Of a DNA stretch of 45,986 nucleotides, positions 1 through 8,990 are shown in pieces; positions within the stretch are counted from its first letter, which is position 1; the number at the start of each line of letters is the position of its first letter. A program made the position numbers and the translations under genes. The stretch is from Pseudomonadota bacterium (GTDB lineage Bacteria > Tectomicrobia > Entotheonellia > Entotheonellales > Entotheonellaceae), in NCBI GenBank assembly GCA_005777235.1, contig SXND01000011.1, positions 1-45,986 on the forward strand, written 5' to 3'. The notes under the pieces were generated by a model. That model saw only the letters and a list, made by a program, of their open reading frames with translations, made no database searches and had not been told where the DNA came from.

Positions 1-150
1 GGCTGGGAGCCGGAGGAAGACGCCCCACGCTTCCGAGCCGCCGTGCGTTGAGCCTCAGACGCTCTCCGCTCCCGGCTCCTCGTCGTCACGAGGCTCCGCC
101 ATCCAATACTGACCTCGCCGCTCCTGACGCACCCGGCTTCTGCCAACCCG

Positions 151-479
151 GTGGGCCTTCCTGCTCGTGAATGCGATATCCCGTGCCTGGAAAAAACACG
201 TCTCACACACATCCTCCCGTTTGCCCTGGCCATGTGCTGGCTCGTGCCATTGGCTGCCAGCGCCGCCGCATTCAAGATGCAGACGCTACAGCCACGCTAT
301 CGCGGCGGCTTGGTGTCCTCCCAGGGCACACCCACAGCGCTCGCCAAAGGCGACTGCAATGCGGACGGCTCCCCGGACCTCATTGCCACGTACGCAACCG
401 GTCACGCCGGGATGGCCACCATCCATCGCGGCAACCCCGCGTGACTCTATGGCAAGGGCGCGGCGGGCCCCTTTCTAGA
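151..479 (+). pseudogene. Broken secreted FG-GAP/VCBS-repeat protein
   Basis: The first frame gives a hydrophobic signal-like segment (LPFALAMCWLVPLAASA) followed about 40 residues later by GDCNADGSPDL, the calcium-binding loop typical of FG-GAP/VCBS repeats in extracellular beta-propeller proteins. The frame stops at 444, just after HRGNP. A plausible continuation (RDSMARARRAPF, which resembles the next stretch of such repeats) lies in another frame up to about 479, so a frameshift is likely. The rest of a propeller is absent. I read this as the decayed 5' end of a secreted protein. The family call rests on one repeat loop. Confidence 0.5.
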
Positions 480-631
480 TTACGTTCAGCGTTTCCTCGG
501 TGTTGCTTAAAGGCTCGCTGTCTCCGCTTGCCGTGCCTGTCATCGTGGGCGGAGCCAGGCCGTGAGACCGGCAGCATTTTCTTGCTCCAGCAGGGCACAG
601 CGTTTACCTTGGCTCTGCCCATCATGCAATG

Positions 632-846
632 GCCGACGTGATTTACCATGGCTCGCTGCAGACCAGCGCGCTGATCGGCCACGCCTCCGGTCCCTTCCAA
701 CTGGACTTTCAGCTCGTGGACGGCGACGGAGTGCCCAACAAGACGATCCTGCTGACGGACTTCTAAGTTGGCGCGGGAGCACCAGCGGGGTCGGGCGTAG
801 GCGCGGGGGGTGGGAGCGGCAGTCTCGCCCTCGGCGTCACACTATG
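632..846 (+). pseudogene. Remnant of a PEP-CTERM-type secreted protein
   Basis: From 632 one frame reads FQLDFQLVDGDGVPN followed by ILLTDF, a stretch I recognise from PEP-CTERM-associated secreted proteins (usually L-x-F-Q-L-x-D-G-x-G, then L-x-x-F). It stops at TAA 764-766, exactly where the family normally continues with a Gly/Ala/Ser-rich segment. That segment (GAGAPAGSGVGAGGGSG) is present in the same frame after the stop. So this is an in-frame nonsense mutation in a fragment with no visible start, signal peptide or sorting tail. It fits the decaying character of the first 6 kb. Confidence 0.45.
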
Positions 847-1000
847 TAGAGAGCTTGCTCACCATATGGCCTCCTTTCGCACTTTCCACCATCGCCCATT
901 GGTTTTTTCTATTTGAGATTTTCGCACAAAGCCCTACTCTGGGCTCTCCTAACTTCCAAAGCATCTCTCGCTGGCACTCTGCTCTGGCAAGGAGCGGTCT

Positions 1001-1791
1001 ATGGCTCGTTTGGGCATGTTGATTGACTTGCGCACCTGTATTGGCTGCCATGCTTGTTCGGTGGCGTGTAAAGCCGAGTTTGACGTGCCGCTGGGCGTGT
1101 TTCGCGACACCGTGAAGTACGTTGAGGCTGGCACCTACCCCCAGGCCACACGGCACTTTCTGCCGATCCTCTGTAAGCAGTGCGAAGAGGCGCCGTGTCT
1201 CAAAGCCTGTCCTACCGGGGCGGTGATCCGGCTGGAAAACGGTGAGGTGGTGATTAACAAGGGCGACTTTGACGTCCTCCCCATGGCTGAAGCCAGGGGA
1301 TTCCTGGGAGAACTTACCCAGGATTTTCAGGTTCAGGTTCTTGTCGGCAGACCGTGTGGTCTGCTGCCGTACCCTGTTCCGGGCCGCGCCATCCGGCCCC
1401 TCTCGTTGAGCCTGAAGAACAATGAGAGCCTCCAGAGGTTCTTGCGAGACGTGCACCATTTTACGTGGCAGACTGCCTGCCACAACGCCCAATGCTGAGT
1501 GGTCGAAGAATCAGGGACAGCAGCAACACCCATGCGGCGATGGACACCATCTACTCCGCAGCCAAAGTATAGCATGATCCATACAACCCTGGCAAGATTG
1601 TTGTCTGGTGCTCCCGGGTCTGTATGCCGCCTGCGGCGACAGGAGGCATGGGCCTTCGGTCAACGCGCTGATACCCCATGGCTGAAGCGAGGGGCTTTAC
1701 GCGCGTTTTGGGTAATGTGAACCGCTTTTGTATGGCGGCCTGCCCGTATGATGCAAGGCACCTACCTGCCTCCGACCGGAAAGTCGGCGTC
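1001..1791 (+). pseudogene. 4Fe-4S ferredoxin subunit (NrfC/PsrB-like), interrupted
   Basis: ATG 1001 follows an AGGAG box. The 5' part encodes an electron-transfer subunit of a membrane oxidoreductase: CIGCHACSVACK binds one 4Fe-4S cluster and CKQCEEAPCLKACP a second. At about 1268 a 443-bp hairpin-ended element (1269-1711) breaks the frame. Joining 1268 to 1712 gives an in-frame continuation reading NKGD, then CNVNRFCMAACPYDAR, a third cluster motif in which the second Cys is Asn. The usual last third of the family, with the fourth cluster, is missing; the frame runs straight into the NrfD gene. The product is almost certainly non-functional. The family assignment is secure. Confidence 0.8.
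1269..1711 (-). mobile_element. Non-autonomous IS200/IS605-type element in the ferredoxin gene
   Basis: A 443-bp insertion bounded by two directly repeated imperfect hairpins, at 1279-1299 and 1674-1694. Each has four C, a bulged A, TGGC (or equivalent), a TGAA loop and the matching arm ending in four G. The left hairpin with its flank matches the reverse complement of the right end of the tnpB element at 21713-22948, so this copy lies in reverse orientation. Read that way its right end finishes in TCAA and its left end abuts TTAC, the kind of cleavage and target tetranucleotides used by IS608-like elements. No tnpA or tnpB is left inside. Deleting it rejoins the ferredoxin frame. Confidence 0.65.
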
Positions 1792-2673
1792 ATGAACCCG
1801 GTGCTGCAACCGCTACCGTCCATTCCCTGGCCACCGATGATTGGCTGGTATTTTATTCTGGCAGGTATCGCTGCCGGCACCTCGCTGGTGGCCGAGTGGG
1901 TGCGACCGCCGCACGAGCGCGGCGCGGTGGATTTTGCCTGGCACATGGCCTGGCTGGCGCTGCTGGCACTGCTGCTGTGCGGGGTGATCTTGATGCTGGA
2001 TCTCGGACGCCCAGAGCGCTTTGGGCTCATGCTGAGCAGTTTCGCGAACCTCGGCTCGGTCATGTCGGTTGGGGCTAAGCTCATTGCCTTGAAGGGCATG
2101 TTGCTGGCCTACGTGCTGGGCCTGTTGTATTTCCGCCGCCGGGCCATGGCCGTGGGTGACATGACCCTGGCGCCAGGCATAACACAGACCGTGTATGCCG
2201 TGATCCCCGGGTTGCTGGCTGTTTCCAGCCTGTGTCTGGCGGTGTATCCGGCCATGCTGCCGGCCCGGACCTGGAGTGCGCCACTGGCCGCCAGTTCTAG
2301 AGCCGGGCTGTTGTTTGCCAGCACGGCGCTGCTCATGGGGCTAGCGTGCGGGTTGCTGCTGGTGCGTGACGCTGAGCATGCGGCCCGGCTGCGCAGTATA
2401 CTGCTGTTTCTGATCGTGGCGCAGGTGGGGCTGCTGCTGTTCTCTGGCCTGGCGCTCTATGGGGGCGCCCCGGCCCCGGCGCATGCGCTGCGTACCCTGA
2501 CGACCGGCAGTGCGGCAGGGCTGTTCTGGAGCGTAGCCGTGGGCGTGGGCCTGGGGCTGCCGGGGGTGCTCTTGCTGGCGCAACCGCAGCAGCGCGTGCT
2601 CAACGTGGCGAGCGCGGCCTGCCTTCTGGTGGGCGCGGCGACGTTGCGCTGGTTGGTGTTTTCGGTGAGCTAA
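1792..2673 (+). CDS. NrfD/PsrC-like membrane anchor subunit
   Basis: A 293-aa integral membrane protein of the NrfD/PsrC family, the quinone-interacting anchor of molybdopterin or multihaem oxidoreductases. The N-terminal PPMIGWYFILAGIAAGT is the characteristic first helix, and DLGRPERF between helices is another family signature. About eight hydrophobic segments follow. It lies between the ferredoxin and, after one intervening gene, the molybdopterin subunit, the usual order for such complexes. The frame is open upstream into the broken ferredoxin, so the start at 1792 is chosen because MNPVLQP begins the family-like sequence. With both partner subunits damaged, the protein probably has no working complex. 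Confidence 0.8.
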   Translation: MNPVLQPLPSIPWPPMIGWYFILAGIAAGTSLVAEWVRPPHERGAVDFAWHMAWLALLALLLCGVILMLDLGRPERFGLMLSSFANLGSVMSVGAKLIALKGMLLAYVLGLLYFRRRAMAVGDMTLAPGITQTVYAVIPGLLAVSSLCLAVYPAMLPARTWSAPLAASSRAGLLFASTALLMGLACGLLLVRDAEHAARLRSILLFLIVAQVGLLLFSGLALYGGAPAPAHALRTLTTGSAAGLFWSVAVGVGLGLPGVLLLAQPQQRVLNVASAACLLVGAATLRWLVFSVS

Positions 2674-2716
2674 AACCTCCCCCATAGGAAATAGACAGCT
2701 AGGCAGAGAAGCAGAC

Positions 2717-3496
2717 ATGCACTATACGCGGATGGTCCCTGTGTTGACGCTGAGTTTGTTGCTCGCCATGCTCTGCCTCCTCGAAGTCGGCCGGCGGCTT
2801 GGCCGGCGGTGGCGGGCGAAAGCCGCCGCGGAGGCTGTCGCGGGGGGTGGGGCTATTAAGGGGGCCATCTTCGCTCTGCTGGGGCTGCTCATGGCCTTTA
2901 CCTTGTCAGGCGCAGCAGTACGGTTTGACACCCGTCGGCAGTTGATCGTCGAGGAGGCCAACGCCATTGGTACCGCCTACTTGCGGCTTGACCTGTTGCC
3001 AACGGACGCCCAGCCGCGGCTGCGGGAGCGTTTCCGCCAGTACCTGATGACACGACTGGACATGTATCGCAAGTACCTGGACAGTGCCGCCACGCGTGAG
3101 GCCCTGGCGCGGTCGGTCATCTTGCAGGGGGAGATCTGGACGCAGGCGGTCGCAGGGTCGCGCCTGCAAGACGCGCATCCGGATACCGCCAAGTTACTGC
3201 TCCCGGCCCTGAACGCGATGATCGATATCACCACCACCCGAAGCATGGCCAGGCAAACACATACCCCAATGATTATTTTTGCAATGCTCGGTGGTCTGGC
3301 ACTCGCCAGTGCGCTTCTGGCTGGCCATGGCATGGCCGGTGGTACGAGAGGCAGCTGGCTCCATATGGGGGGCTTTGCGGTCATCATGGCGGCAGCGGTG
3401 TATGTCATTCTTGATCTAGAGTTTCCACGCCAGGGCTTCATTACGGTTGAAGCCTTTGATCAAGTGCTCGTGGAGCTACTAAAAAGTATGAAATGA
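2717..3496 (+). CDS. DUF4239 (bestrophin-like) membrane protein
   Basis: A 259-aa protein with hydrophobic segments near residues 5-20, 50-70, 185-205 and 215-235. The FALLGLLMAFTLSGAAVRFDTRR stretch followed by EEANAIGTAYLRLDLLP is typical of DUF4239, bestrophin-like membrane proteins of unknown function. It begins 43 bp after the NrfD stop and ends 9 bp before the molybdoenzyme, so it is embedded in the same operon. That position is unusual for the family and might be accidental or might indicate an accessory role. No catalytic residues are recognisable. Confidence 0.65.
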   Translation: MHYTRMVPVLTLSLLLAMLCLLEVGRRLGRRWRAKAAAEAVAGGGAIKGAIFALLGLLMAFTLSGAAVRFDTRRQLIVEEANAIGTAYLRLDLLPTDAQPRLRERFRQYLMTRLDMYRKYLDSAATREALARSVILQGEIWTQAVAGSRLQDAHPDTAKLLLPALNAMIDITTTRSMARQTHTPMIIFAMLGGLALASALLAGHGMAGGTRGSWLHMGGFAVIMAAAVYVILDLEFPRQGFITVEAFDQVLVELLKSMK

Positions 3497-3505
3497 GGTA
3501 GCACA

Positions 3506-4368
3506 ATGGAACTGTCTCGGCGGGAGTTGTTGTTAGCTGGCGCAGCCACTGGGGCAGCGCTTGGTGGACTTGGTGTCCTGCATGGCCTGACCGACAGCCC
3601 GGTCGATCGCACGGCCTGGGCCGGGAAAACCCGCGGCATGGTGCAGCGCATTCCCTCCATGTGCCAGAGCTGCACCACCGCCTGTGGCGTCATTGCCACG
3701 GTCAAAGATGGACGGTTGCTGTCGATCACCGGCAATCCCGAAGACCCCAACAGTCGCGGCTCTGTGCGCGCCAAGGGCGTGGCCGGGCCCTCGCTGCTCT
3801 ACGATCCATACCGCCTGCTCTATCCCCTGAAGCGCGTTGGGCCACGCGGTGGCGGCCAGTGGAAGCGCATCTCCTGGGACGAAGCGTACAACGAGATTGC
3901 CGAGCATCTGCGCCGTATTCGCGCCAGTGGGCATCCCGAAGAATTCGCCTTCCAGCAGGGGCGCAATCGCTCCACCGATATCATCAGCCGCTTTCTCAAT
4001 GCCTTTGGCACGCCCTCAGCCTTCAACCACCGCGCCCTGTGCTCGCTCAACCGACGGGCGGCCATTCTTGCCACCATTGGGGAAAGCGATTGGGATCTGG
4101 GCGATTATGAAAACAGTCGCTATGTCCTGAACTTTGGCTGCTACTGGGCCGAGGCGCATCAGGGGCATATCCCCGTGGCCACGCGCATGATGCTCGGGCG
4201 TGAGCGCGGTGCCAAGATCGTCACCTTTGAGACCCGCCTGTCCAATACCGCGGCCCTGTCCGATGAGTGGTTCTGCGTCAAACCGGGCACCGATGGGCTG
4301 ATCGCGCTGGCCATGGGCCAGGTGATCTGCAGCGAGGGACTGTGGGTGAGATCGTCTATTTGTCAACG
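3506..4368 (+). pseudogene. Molybdopterin oxidoreductase catalytic subunit, truncated
   Basis: ATG 3506 follows GAGG. The protein starts with a Tat-type signal (SRRELLLAGAATGAALGG) and then CQSCTTACG, the cysteine motif that binds the N-terminal 4Fe-4S cluster of DMSO-reductase-family enzymes. GSVRAKGVAG, YDPYRLLYPLKRVG and WDEAYNEIA follow the family order. Homology-like sequence ends around codon 280 (CSEGLW), where a hairpin-ended insertion begins. Full-length relatives have roughly 700-1000 residues, and no continuation appears after the insertion at 4906. The gene is therefore a 5' fragment of an exported oxidoreductase that should have worked with the NrfD and ferredoxin subunits upstream. 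The substrate cannot be inferred. Confidence 0.8.
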
Positions 4369-4905
4369 ACCCCACGGCTTTAGCCGTGGGCTTGTAACTA
4401 CGGAGGCGTATGCTGACGGCGGAGCGACTCACTCAGCAACCGTGTGACGTTCCAGGGAGACTCGTCTTGCAGCCTGTCTCCTCGTACCAGATTCTCACTG
4501 GGGGCCGGTTGACACTTGTGCGGCACAAGGTTCCTTCGACCCGCTACGTATCAGACAGCCCATCCGCAGTTCTAGGCTGGGAGCATTGCTGCGCACTCTA
4601 CCGATACGTGCCTGTCGCTCCATCGGCTGGGGCTGGCTCTCCTGAGACGCCCCGACGTCAGAGGAATCCCCGGTGTCGAGGCTCCATACGCTGGGCCGGG
4701 ATATGCGACAGCTACTGTATGAAGTGTAGTATACTACTGTATTAAATGCAGCATAGTAGTGTAAGAAGAAACACCGAACACGCGCTAAACAGCTACGCAA
4801 AAACGTGGCACAAAGGGTGAACGAGGAAGAAAAAGCTGTGGTCGCTTCGCGGCAACGCGCTCTCCCTCCCCATGGCTCAAGCCAGGGGCTCCTCGCACGT
4901 TCTCT
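4369..4905. mobile_element. Hairpin-ended element truncating the molybdoenzyme gene
   Basis: Bounded on the left by a perfect hairpin at 4371-4390 (CCCACGGC, TTTA, GCCGTGGG) and on the right by the bulged-A hairpin at 4868-4888. The right end (AGAAAAAGCTGT, a short inner stem, the terminal hairpin, then CTCCTCGCACG) closely resembles the right end of the element inside the resolvase gene at 43190-43280. The left ends share CTTGTA and GGAGGCGT. The interior includes an AT-rich stretch near 4720-4760 and no recognisable transposase. Exact ends are uncertain by 10-20 bp. It is probably a non-autonomous relative of IS200/IS605 elements. Confidence 0.5.
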
Positions 4906-5120
4906 GTGGGCCATTCCGGCCCCTTAGGGGGACAGATCGCGCCACCACACCCGTGGCACCCGCTCCCCACGTACCAGCCCGCTTCCCGCGCCACCTCGCC
5001 TGTCCAAGCACCAGGATGCGGTGCCATGCGGGGTGTTGATCGCGAGTATAGCTGTGCTTGGTCCGCTCGCCAAGGGTCGGGAGGGCTTGCCGCCCCACGC
5101 AGCCTTGGTGCGGCGTCCCA

Positions 5121-5176
5121 ACGACCGCTTGACCCCATGTCTCAAGCCAGGAGGTTGCGCGGTCGCTTTGCTCAGC
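5121..5176 (-). mobile_element. Left-end remnant of a tnpB element
   Basis: In reverse complement this stretch matches the left end of the tnpB element at 21713-21760. It has the same GAGCAA start, GCGCAACC, then a hairpin reading CCTGGCTTGAGACATGGGG, followed by TCAAGC. The flank before it is again TGAG, as at comEC. No tnpB coding remains on the interior side (below 5121), so it is a stranded end or part of a deleted copy. Confidence 0.5.
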
Positions 5177-5507
5177 CGCTGCCGGCAGCGGGAGTGAGGA
5201 ACAAGCGGACGCTGGAGGCAGTCAGCGGCAGTGCTTTCTTCGGCGCAGACTCGCACAGGGACATGGCATTTCTCCCCAGACGCATGGCGTTGACGCCTCT
5301 CCACGCCTGTGGTTTGCTCAGCGTGCAGCCCTCCTCTGCCGAACATGCCGACGCTGCTCCCCGTTTTCCAGCGCGGCGGCGGCAAAAGGCGGCTCGCCCT
5401 CGGGTTCTGGAAGGTTGGGCAGGGTCTGGCCCTGAGGAACGCCCTGCAACCTTGCCCGTCTTCCTCCAGCAGAATGCAATCAAGGCACGAGGATTGCCTG
5501 GGGCGCA

Positions 5508-5675
5508 CTATCTTCCAGCCATTTTGGCATGAATGGCCTCCGCAAAACATGCGGCTTGTTCTAGCGCATAGTCACAGCACAGATCCGGTTCATTCACCTC
5601 CAAATCGATCAGACAGAAGACCCCGGTGCCAGTGATCACACCATCGACGCGCGCGTAGAGCGGTATCACGGGCAG
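5508..5675 (-). pseudogene. C-terminal remnant of an ATP-grasp enzyme
   Basis: On the minus strand the last ~50 codons before the stop at 5508 read PLYARVDGVITGTGVFCLI, then DLEVNEPDL and later FAEAIHAKM. This is the usual C-terminus of ATP-grasp ligases (Y-x-R-x-D, then E-x-E-x-x-E-P-x-L for the metal site). The first acidic position here is D in DLEVNEP. Upstream sequence in this frame is low-complexity and not family-like, so only a tail survives. The exact ligase family cannot be told. Confidence 0.5.
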
Positions 5676-6209
5676 GCCCGCCAGCGGAAGCGGAGCGGAC
5701 GCTGTAGGGCGTCGGCTCCAGGCCTGGCGTTCGGCACCGGCGCAGTGACGAGTGCGGGGACAGGGCCAAGCCGAACAAGCCCTCCACGCGTCCGTTGACC
5801 CAGGCAAGCCTGCGATGCACGAGAGGGTTAACACCGTCCTCACTCCACCGCATCCCGCTCCCTTGGAAGCGTTGTGGGAGGAGCTACTTCCAGGCACTTG
5901 CCACCAGCCCAGAACCGAGCGGCAAGGCTAGGCCGAGGGCAGGGATTTTCGTGCAAAGCGCAAAGAGGAAAAACTAATAGGCCAGGCCCTCTATTGCGGT
6001 GGTAGGCTGTGGCGCGAGCCTGTATACTGGCACCTTGCCCCGGCACGGCTCAGTCCGCGCCGTCCCCTAGCATCGGGCAAGGGGCATGCCGTTGTCGTTG
6101 GTGGCGCTCCCAGGAAAATCCGGTCTGTTACTCGCCCACACTGGACAACGGCATGGCCCTGAGCGTCGGGCTGAGATCATCGACATCCCAAGCGAAGAAG
6201 GGCCTCCTC
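5676..6209. other. Non-coding or decayed stretch before the aminotransferase gene
   Basis: Together with 4906-5120 and 5177-5507, this interval has open frames but none with recognisable protein character. I see no RNA gene. It probably holds remains of the ATP-grasp gene and the 5' region of the aminotransferase gene. Confidence 0.3.
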
Positions 6210-7598
6210 ATGACCACGACCAATGCGCCTGCGGTGATTGACCGCGCTGCCGTGGTGCAGCAGGACCTCGGCAGCGTCCTGCACCCCGCCGTGCAGCACA
6301 AGTTGCTCGAACAACAACAACTGGTGATCGTCTCGGCCAAGGACTCCACCCTGGTGGACGCCAATGGCACAGAGTATCTCGACGGCATGGCCGGGCTGTG
6401 GTGCGTCAACATTGGTTACGGGCGCACCGAGCTCGCCGATGTCGCGGCCACGCAGATGCAGTCGCTGGCCTATTACCCACATACGGCGATGAACGTGCCG
6501 GCTGCGGCCCTGGCCACGAAGGTCAACGACCTGCTGGGCGGCGATAACCACGTGTATTTCGTCAACTCCGGCTCCGAGGCCAACGAAGCGGGTTTCAAAT
6601 TCACCCGGCAGTACATGAAGCACGAACATCCCGGCGAGTATCGCTACAAAACCATTGGCCGCTACCTGGGCTATCACGGCACCACCCTGAGCACCCTGGC
6701 CGCTGGCGGCATGGGCGACCGCAAGATGAAATTCGAGCCCCTGGGTAACAATGACTTCGTGCATGTGGCGCCGCCCTATTGTTATCGCTGCCCCTTTGGC
6801 CTCACCTACCCGTCATGCGAGCTAGCCTGCGTCAAAAACATCGAAGCCACCATCCAGGGCGAAGGCCCGGAAACCGTCGCCGCAGTGATCGCCGAGCCGG
6901 TGATGAGCGCCATTGGCGTGGCCGTGCCGCCGCCAGAATATCTGGTGGAGGTCGAAGCCCTATGCCGCAAATACGGCCTGCTGCTGCACATTGACGAGGT
7001 AATTAACGGCTTTGGACGCACCGGCAAACTGTTCGGCTTCCAGCATTCCGGCGTGCAGCCGGACATCGTGGCCCTTGCCAAGGGCATTGTCAGTGCCTAC
7101 CTGCCCATTGCCGCCACCGTGGTGCGCAACCGGGTGTTTGAGTCGTTCTACGGCGATCCTGCCGCCAATCGCCAGGTGAATCAGGTCAATACCTACGGTG
7201 GGCATCCGGTGGCTGCGGCGGTGGCGTTGCGCAACATTGAGATTCTCCTCGAAGAGCACCTGACGGAGCGCTCGGCGGAAAACGGGCGCTATCTGCTCGA
7301 TGGCCTGAACACGCTGCGCCAGCACGCCTGCGTCGGCGATGTGCGCGGCCTCGGCCTGTTGGCCGCGGTGGAGCTGGTGCTGGATCGCCAGAGCAAGGCC
7401 ATCATGCCGGGGCCGCAGATGCAGCAACTGGTGGACTACTGTAAAGCGCAGGGCGTGATCGTCGGGCGCTCCATGGGCACGCGCTTTAACGGCAACTGTA
7501 TTACCCTGGCACCGCCCCTGGTGCTGACGCGGGCCGAGATTGACCGCATCGTGCAGGTGCTGGATAAGGGGATTGCGGCGCTGACTGGCAACCGCTAA
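6210..7598 (+). CDS. Class III (omega) aminotransferase, taurine-pyruvate-like
   Basis: A 462-aa fold-type I PLP enzyme of the class III aminotransferases. It transfers the amino group of an omega-amino compound to a keto acid, usually pyruvate, in the cytosol. Landmarks in order: YLDGMAGLWCVNIGYGR substrate region, FVNSGSEANE phosphate-binding loop, YHGTTL, LLHIDEVINGFGRTG with the PLP-contacting Asp, and the Schiff-base lysine K291 in ALAKGIVSAYLPI. The pattern most resembles taurine-pyruvate or beta-alanine/omega-amino acid-pyruvate transaminases. The frame is open further upstream, but ATG 6210 is preceded by AAGAAGG and begins family-like sequence. No taurine transporter or sulfoacetaldehyde gene is nearby, so the substrate is uncertain. 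Confidence 0.85.
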   Translation: MTTTNAPAVIDRAAVVQQDLGSVLHPAVQHKLLEQQQLVIVSAKDSTLVDANGTEYLDGMAGLWCVNIGYGRTELADVAATQMQSLAYYPHTAMNVPAAALATKVNDLLGGDNHVYFVNSGSEANEAGFKFTRQYMKHEHPGEYRYKTIGRYLGYHGTTLSTLAAGGMGDRKMKFEPLGNNDFVHVAPPYCYRCPFGLTYPSCELACVKNIEATIQGEGPETVAAVIAEPVMSAIGVAVPPPEYLVEVEALCRKYGLLLHIDEVINGFGRTGKLFGFQHSGVQPDIVALAKGIVSAYLPIAATVVRNRVFESFYGDPAANRQVNQVNTYGGHPVAAAVALRNIEILLEEHLTERSAENGRYLLDGLNTLRQHACVGDVRGLGLLAAVELVLDRQSKAIMPGPQMQQLVDYCKAQGVIVGRSMGTRFNGNCITLAPPLVLTRAEIDRIVQVLDKGIAALTGNR

Positions 7599-7604
7599 GC
7601 GTGG

Positions 7605-7631
7605 GCGGTGGGCGCGCTGGGCGCCCACCGC
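7605..7631 (+). terminator. Strong hairpin after the aminotransferase gene
   Basis: A perfect 11-bp stem, GCGGTGGGCGC with GCGCCCACCGC, and a 5-base loop begins 6 bp after the stop codon. No T-tract follows, so it may act as a weak terminator or as an mRNA 3'-end stabiliser between this gene and the cyclase gene that starts at 7684. Confidence 0.45.
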
Positions 7632-7683
7632 ATCATGACAGGGCGATGGCCCACGCGATCCTGACACAAAGGTTGCAGGCGTT

Positions 7684-8766
7684 ATGGCGAGCAAAATTCT
7701 CATCGTCGATGATGAGCCGTTTAACCTTGATCTGTTAGAGCAAGAGCTGACGGAGTATGACTACATCATTGCGCGTGCTGTGGATGGCGTGGACGCGCTG
7801 GCAAAGGTCGCCGGTTTTGGCCCGGACGTGATGCTGCTCGATGCCATGATGCCCAAGATGAGCGGCCTTGAGGTGCTCAGAAAGCTGCGGGCCTCGGAGC
7901 AGCACAAGGCCCTGCCAGTGATTCTCGTGACCGCCATGGCCAGCCAGGCCGACAAAATTGCTGGGCTGGAGGCCGGCGTGGATGACTACATCACCAAGCC
8001 GTTCGACGCCTTTGAGCTGCTGGCACGGGTGCGGGCGATGTTGCGCATGAAGGCCTTGCATGACCAGCTCGATGCCTGGAATCGCACCCTGACCGCCACG
8101 GTGCAACAGCAAGTAGCGGAGATCGAGCGCATGAACCGCCTCAAACGCTATCTCGCCCCGCAGATCGCCGCGACCATTTTAGCGGACGCCGTGGATCTGT
8201 TTCAGACGCACCGGCGTGAGATCACCATCGTGTTCCTTGATCTGCGCGGCTTTACGGCGTTTTCCGACGACGCCGAGCCGGAGGAGGTGATGGATTTCCT
8301 GCGTGACTATCACAGCGAGATGGGTCAGCTGGTGTTTCAGTTTGAAGGCACCTTAGAGCGTTTTATGGGCGATGGCATGGTGGTCATTTTCAACGATCCG
8401 CTGCCCTGCGAGCAGCATGTCCACAGGGCCGCCACCATGGCCCTGGCCATGCGCGACCGCGTGAAAGCCCTGCGCGCCGCCTGGCTCCGTAAAGGGTTTG
8501 ATTTGGATCTCGGCGTTGGGCTGGCCACGGGCTATGCCACGCTGGGCACGCTGGGTTTTGCCGGCTGTATGGATTATGGCACGGTCGGCAAGCTGCCCAA
8601 TCTGGCCGCCCGGCTGTGTGCGGAGGCCAAGGGTGGGCAAATTCTGACGGATCAAAAGACCATGAGCCATTTGGATGACCGCTTCGAGGCGGAGGTGCTG
8701 CCGCAGTTGCAGCTCAAGGGGATCAGCCGGCCGGTGATGGCGTTTAACATCGTTGGGGCGAAGTAA
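7684..8766 (+). CDS. Response regulator with class III adenylate/guanylate cyclase domain
   Basis: A 360-aa two-domain signalling protein. Residues 3-118 are a receiver domain with acidic D9/D10, phosphoacceptor D53 in LLDAMMPKMSG and conserved K105 in TKPF. A coiled linker (about 120-160) leads to a class III cyclase domain. The metal-binding aspartates are visible as D186 (VFLDLRGFT) and D230 (FMGDGMVV), and the transition-state Asn and Arg appear in LPNLAARL. It should make cAMP or cGMP when phosphorylated by a histidine kinase, which is not encoded nearby. The architecture is common in bacteria. The nucleotide made cannot be decided by eye. Confidence 0.9.
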   Translation: MASKILIVDDEPFNLDLLEQELTEYDYIIARAVDGVDALAKVAGFGPDVMLLDAMMPKMSGLEVLRKLRASEQHKALPVILVTAMASQADKIAGLEAGVDDYITKPFDAFELLARVRAMLRMKALHDQLDAWNRTLTATVQQQVAEIERMNRLKRYLAPQIAATILADAVDLFQTHRREITIVFLDLRGFTAFSDDAEPEEVMDFLRDYHSEMGQLVFQFEGTLERFMGDGMVVIFNDPLPCEQHVHRAATMALAMRDRVKALRAAWLRKGFDLDLGVGLATGYATLGTLGFAGCMDYGTVGKLPNLAARLCAEAKGGQILTDQKTMSHLDDRFEAEVLPQLQLKGISRPVMAFNIVGAK

Positions 8767-8860
8767 ACTTAAGCCATCCCAGCATGGCCTTGCTGCCTCT
8801 TGATCTTGTCTAGGTGCGGGCGTGGTCCGCGAGCCCCTGACTGGCTGACGCCATGGACCT

Positions 8861-8990
8861 CTAGTGCCTCAACCGATCTCATGTGAGAGGTTTTCCTGGG
8901 AGCACCACGCGCCAGCGTGGCTGCCGGAGCCGTGCTAGAGCCCGGCGCTCCCAGGGGGTGGCTCGCACAAGAGCTCGGTTGAGGCACTAG
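8861..8990. repeat. 130-bp inverted-repeat (MITE-like) element, copy 1
   Basis: The ends are perfect 16-bp inverted repeats: CTAGTGCCTCAACCGA at 8861-8876 and its complement at 8975-8990. The interior is GC-rich and internally palindromic (CCTGGGAGC with GCTCCCAGG), so the whole unit can fold. It has no coding capacity. A related copy lies at 45722-45853, immediately before an IS630-type transposase start. The CTAG ends suit TA-targeting IS630/Tc1-like elements. The stop codon of the neighbouring pentapeptide gene lies inside its right repeat. Confidence 0.75.

Noticed and set aside
842..1492. 216-codon minus-strand frame across the broken ferredoxin
   Set aside because: It crosses the insertion boundary and is antisense to clear ferredoxin cysteine motifs.
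4906..5532. 208-codon frames on both strands
   Set aside because: Neither has family-like sequence; the interval contains a mobile-element end and a decayed ATP-grasp tail.
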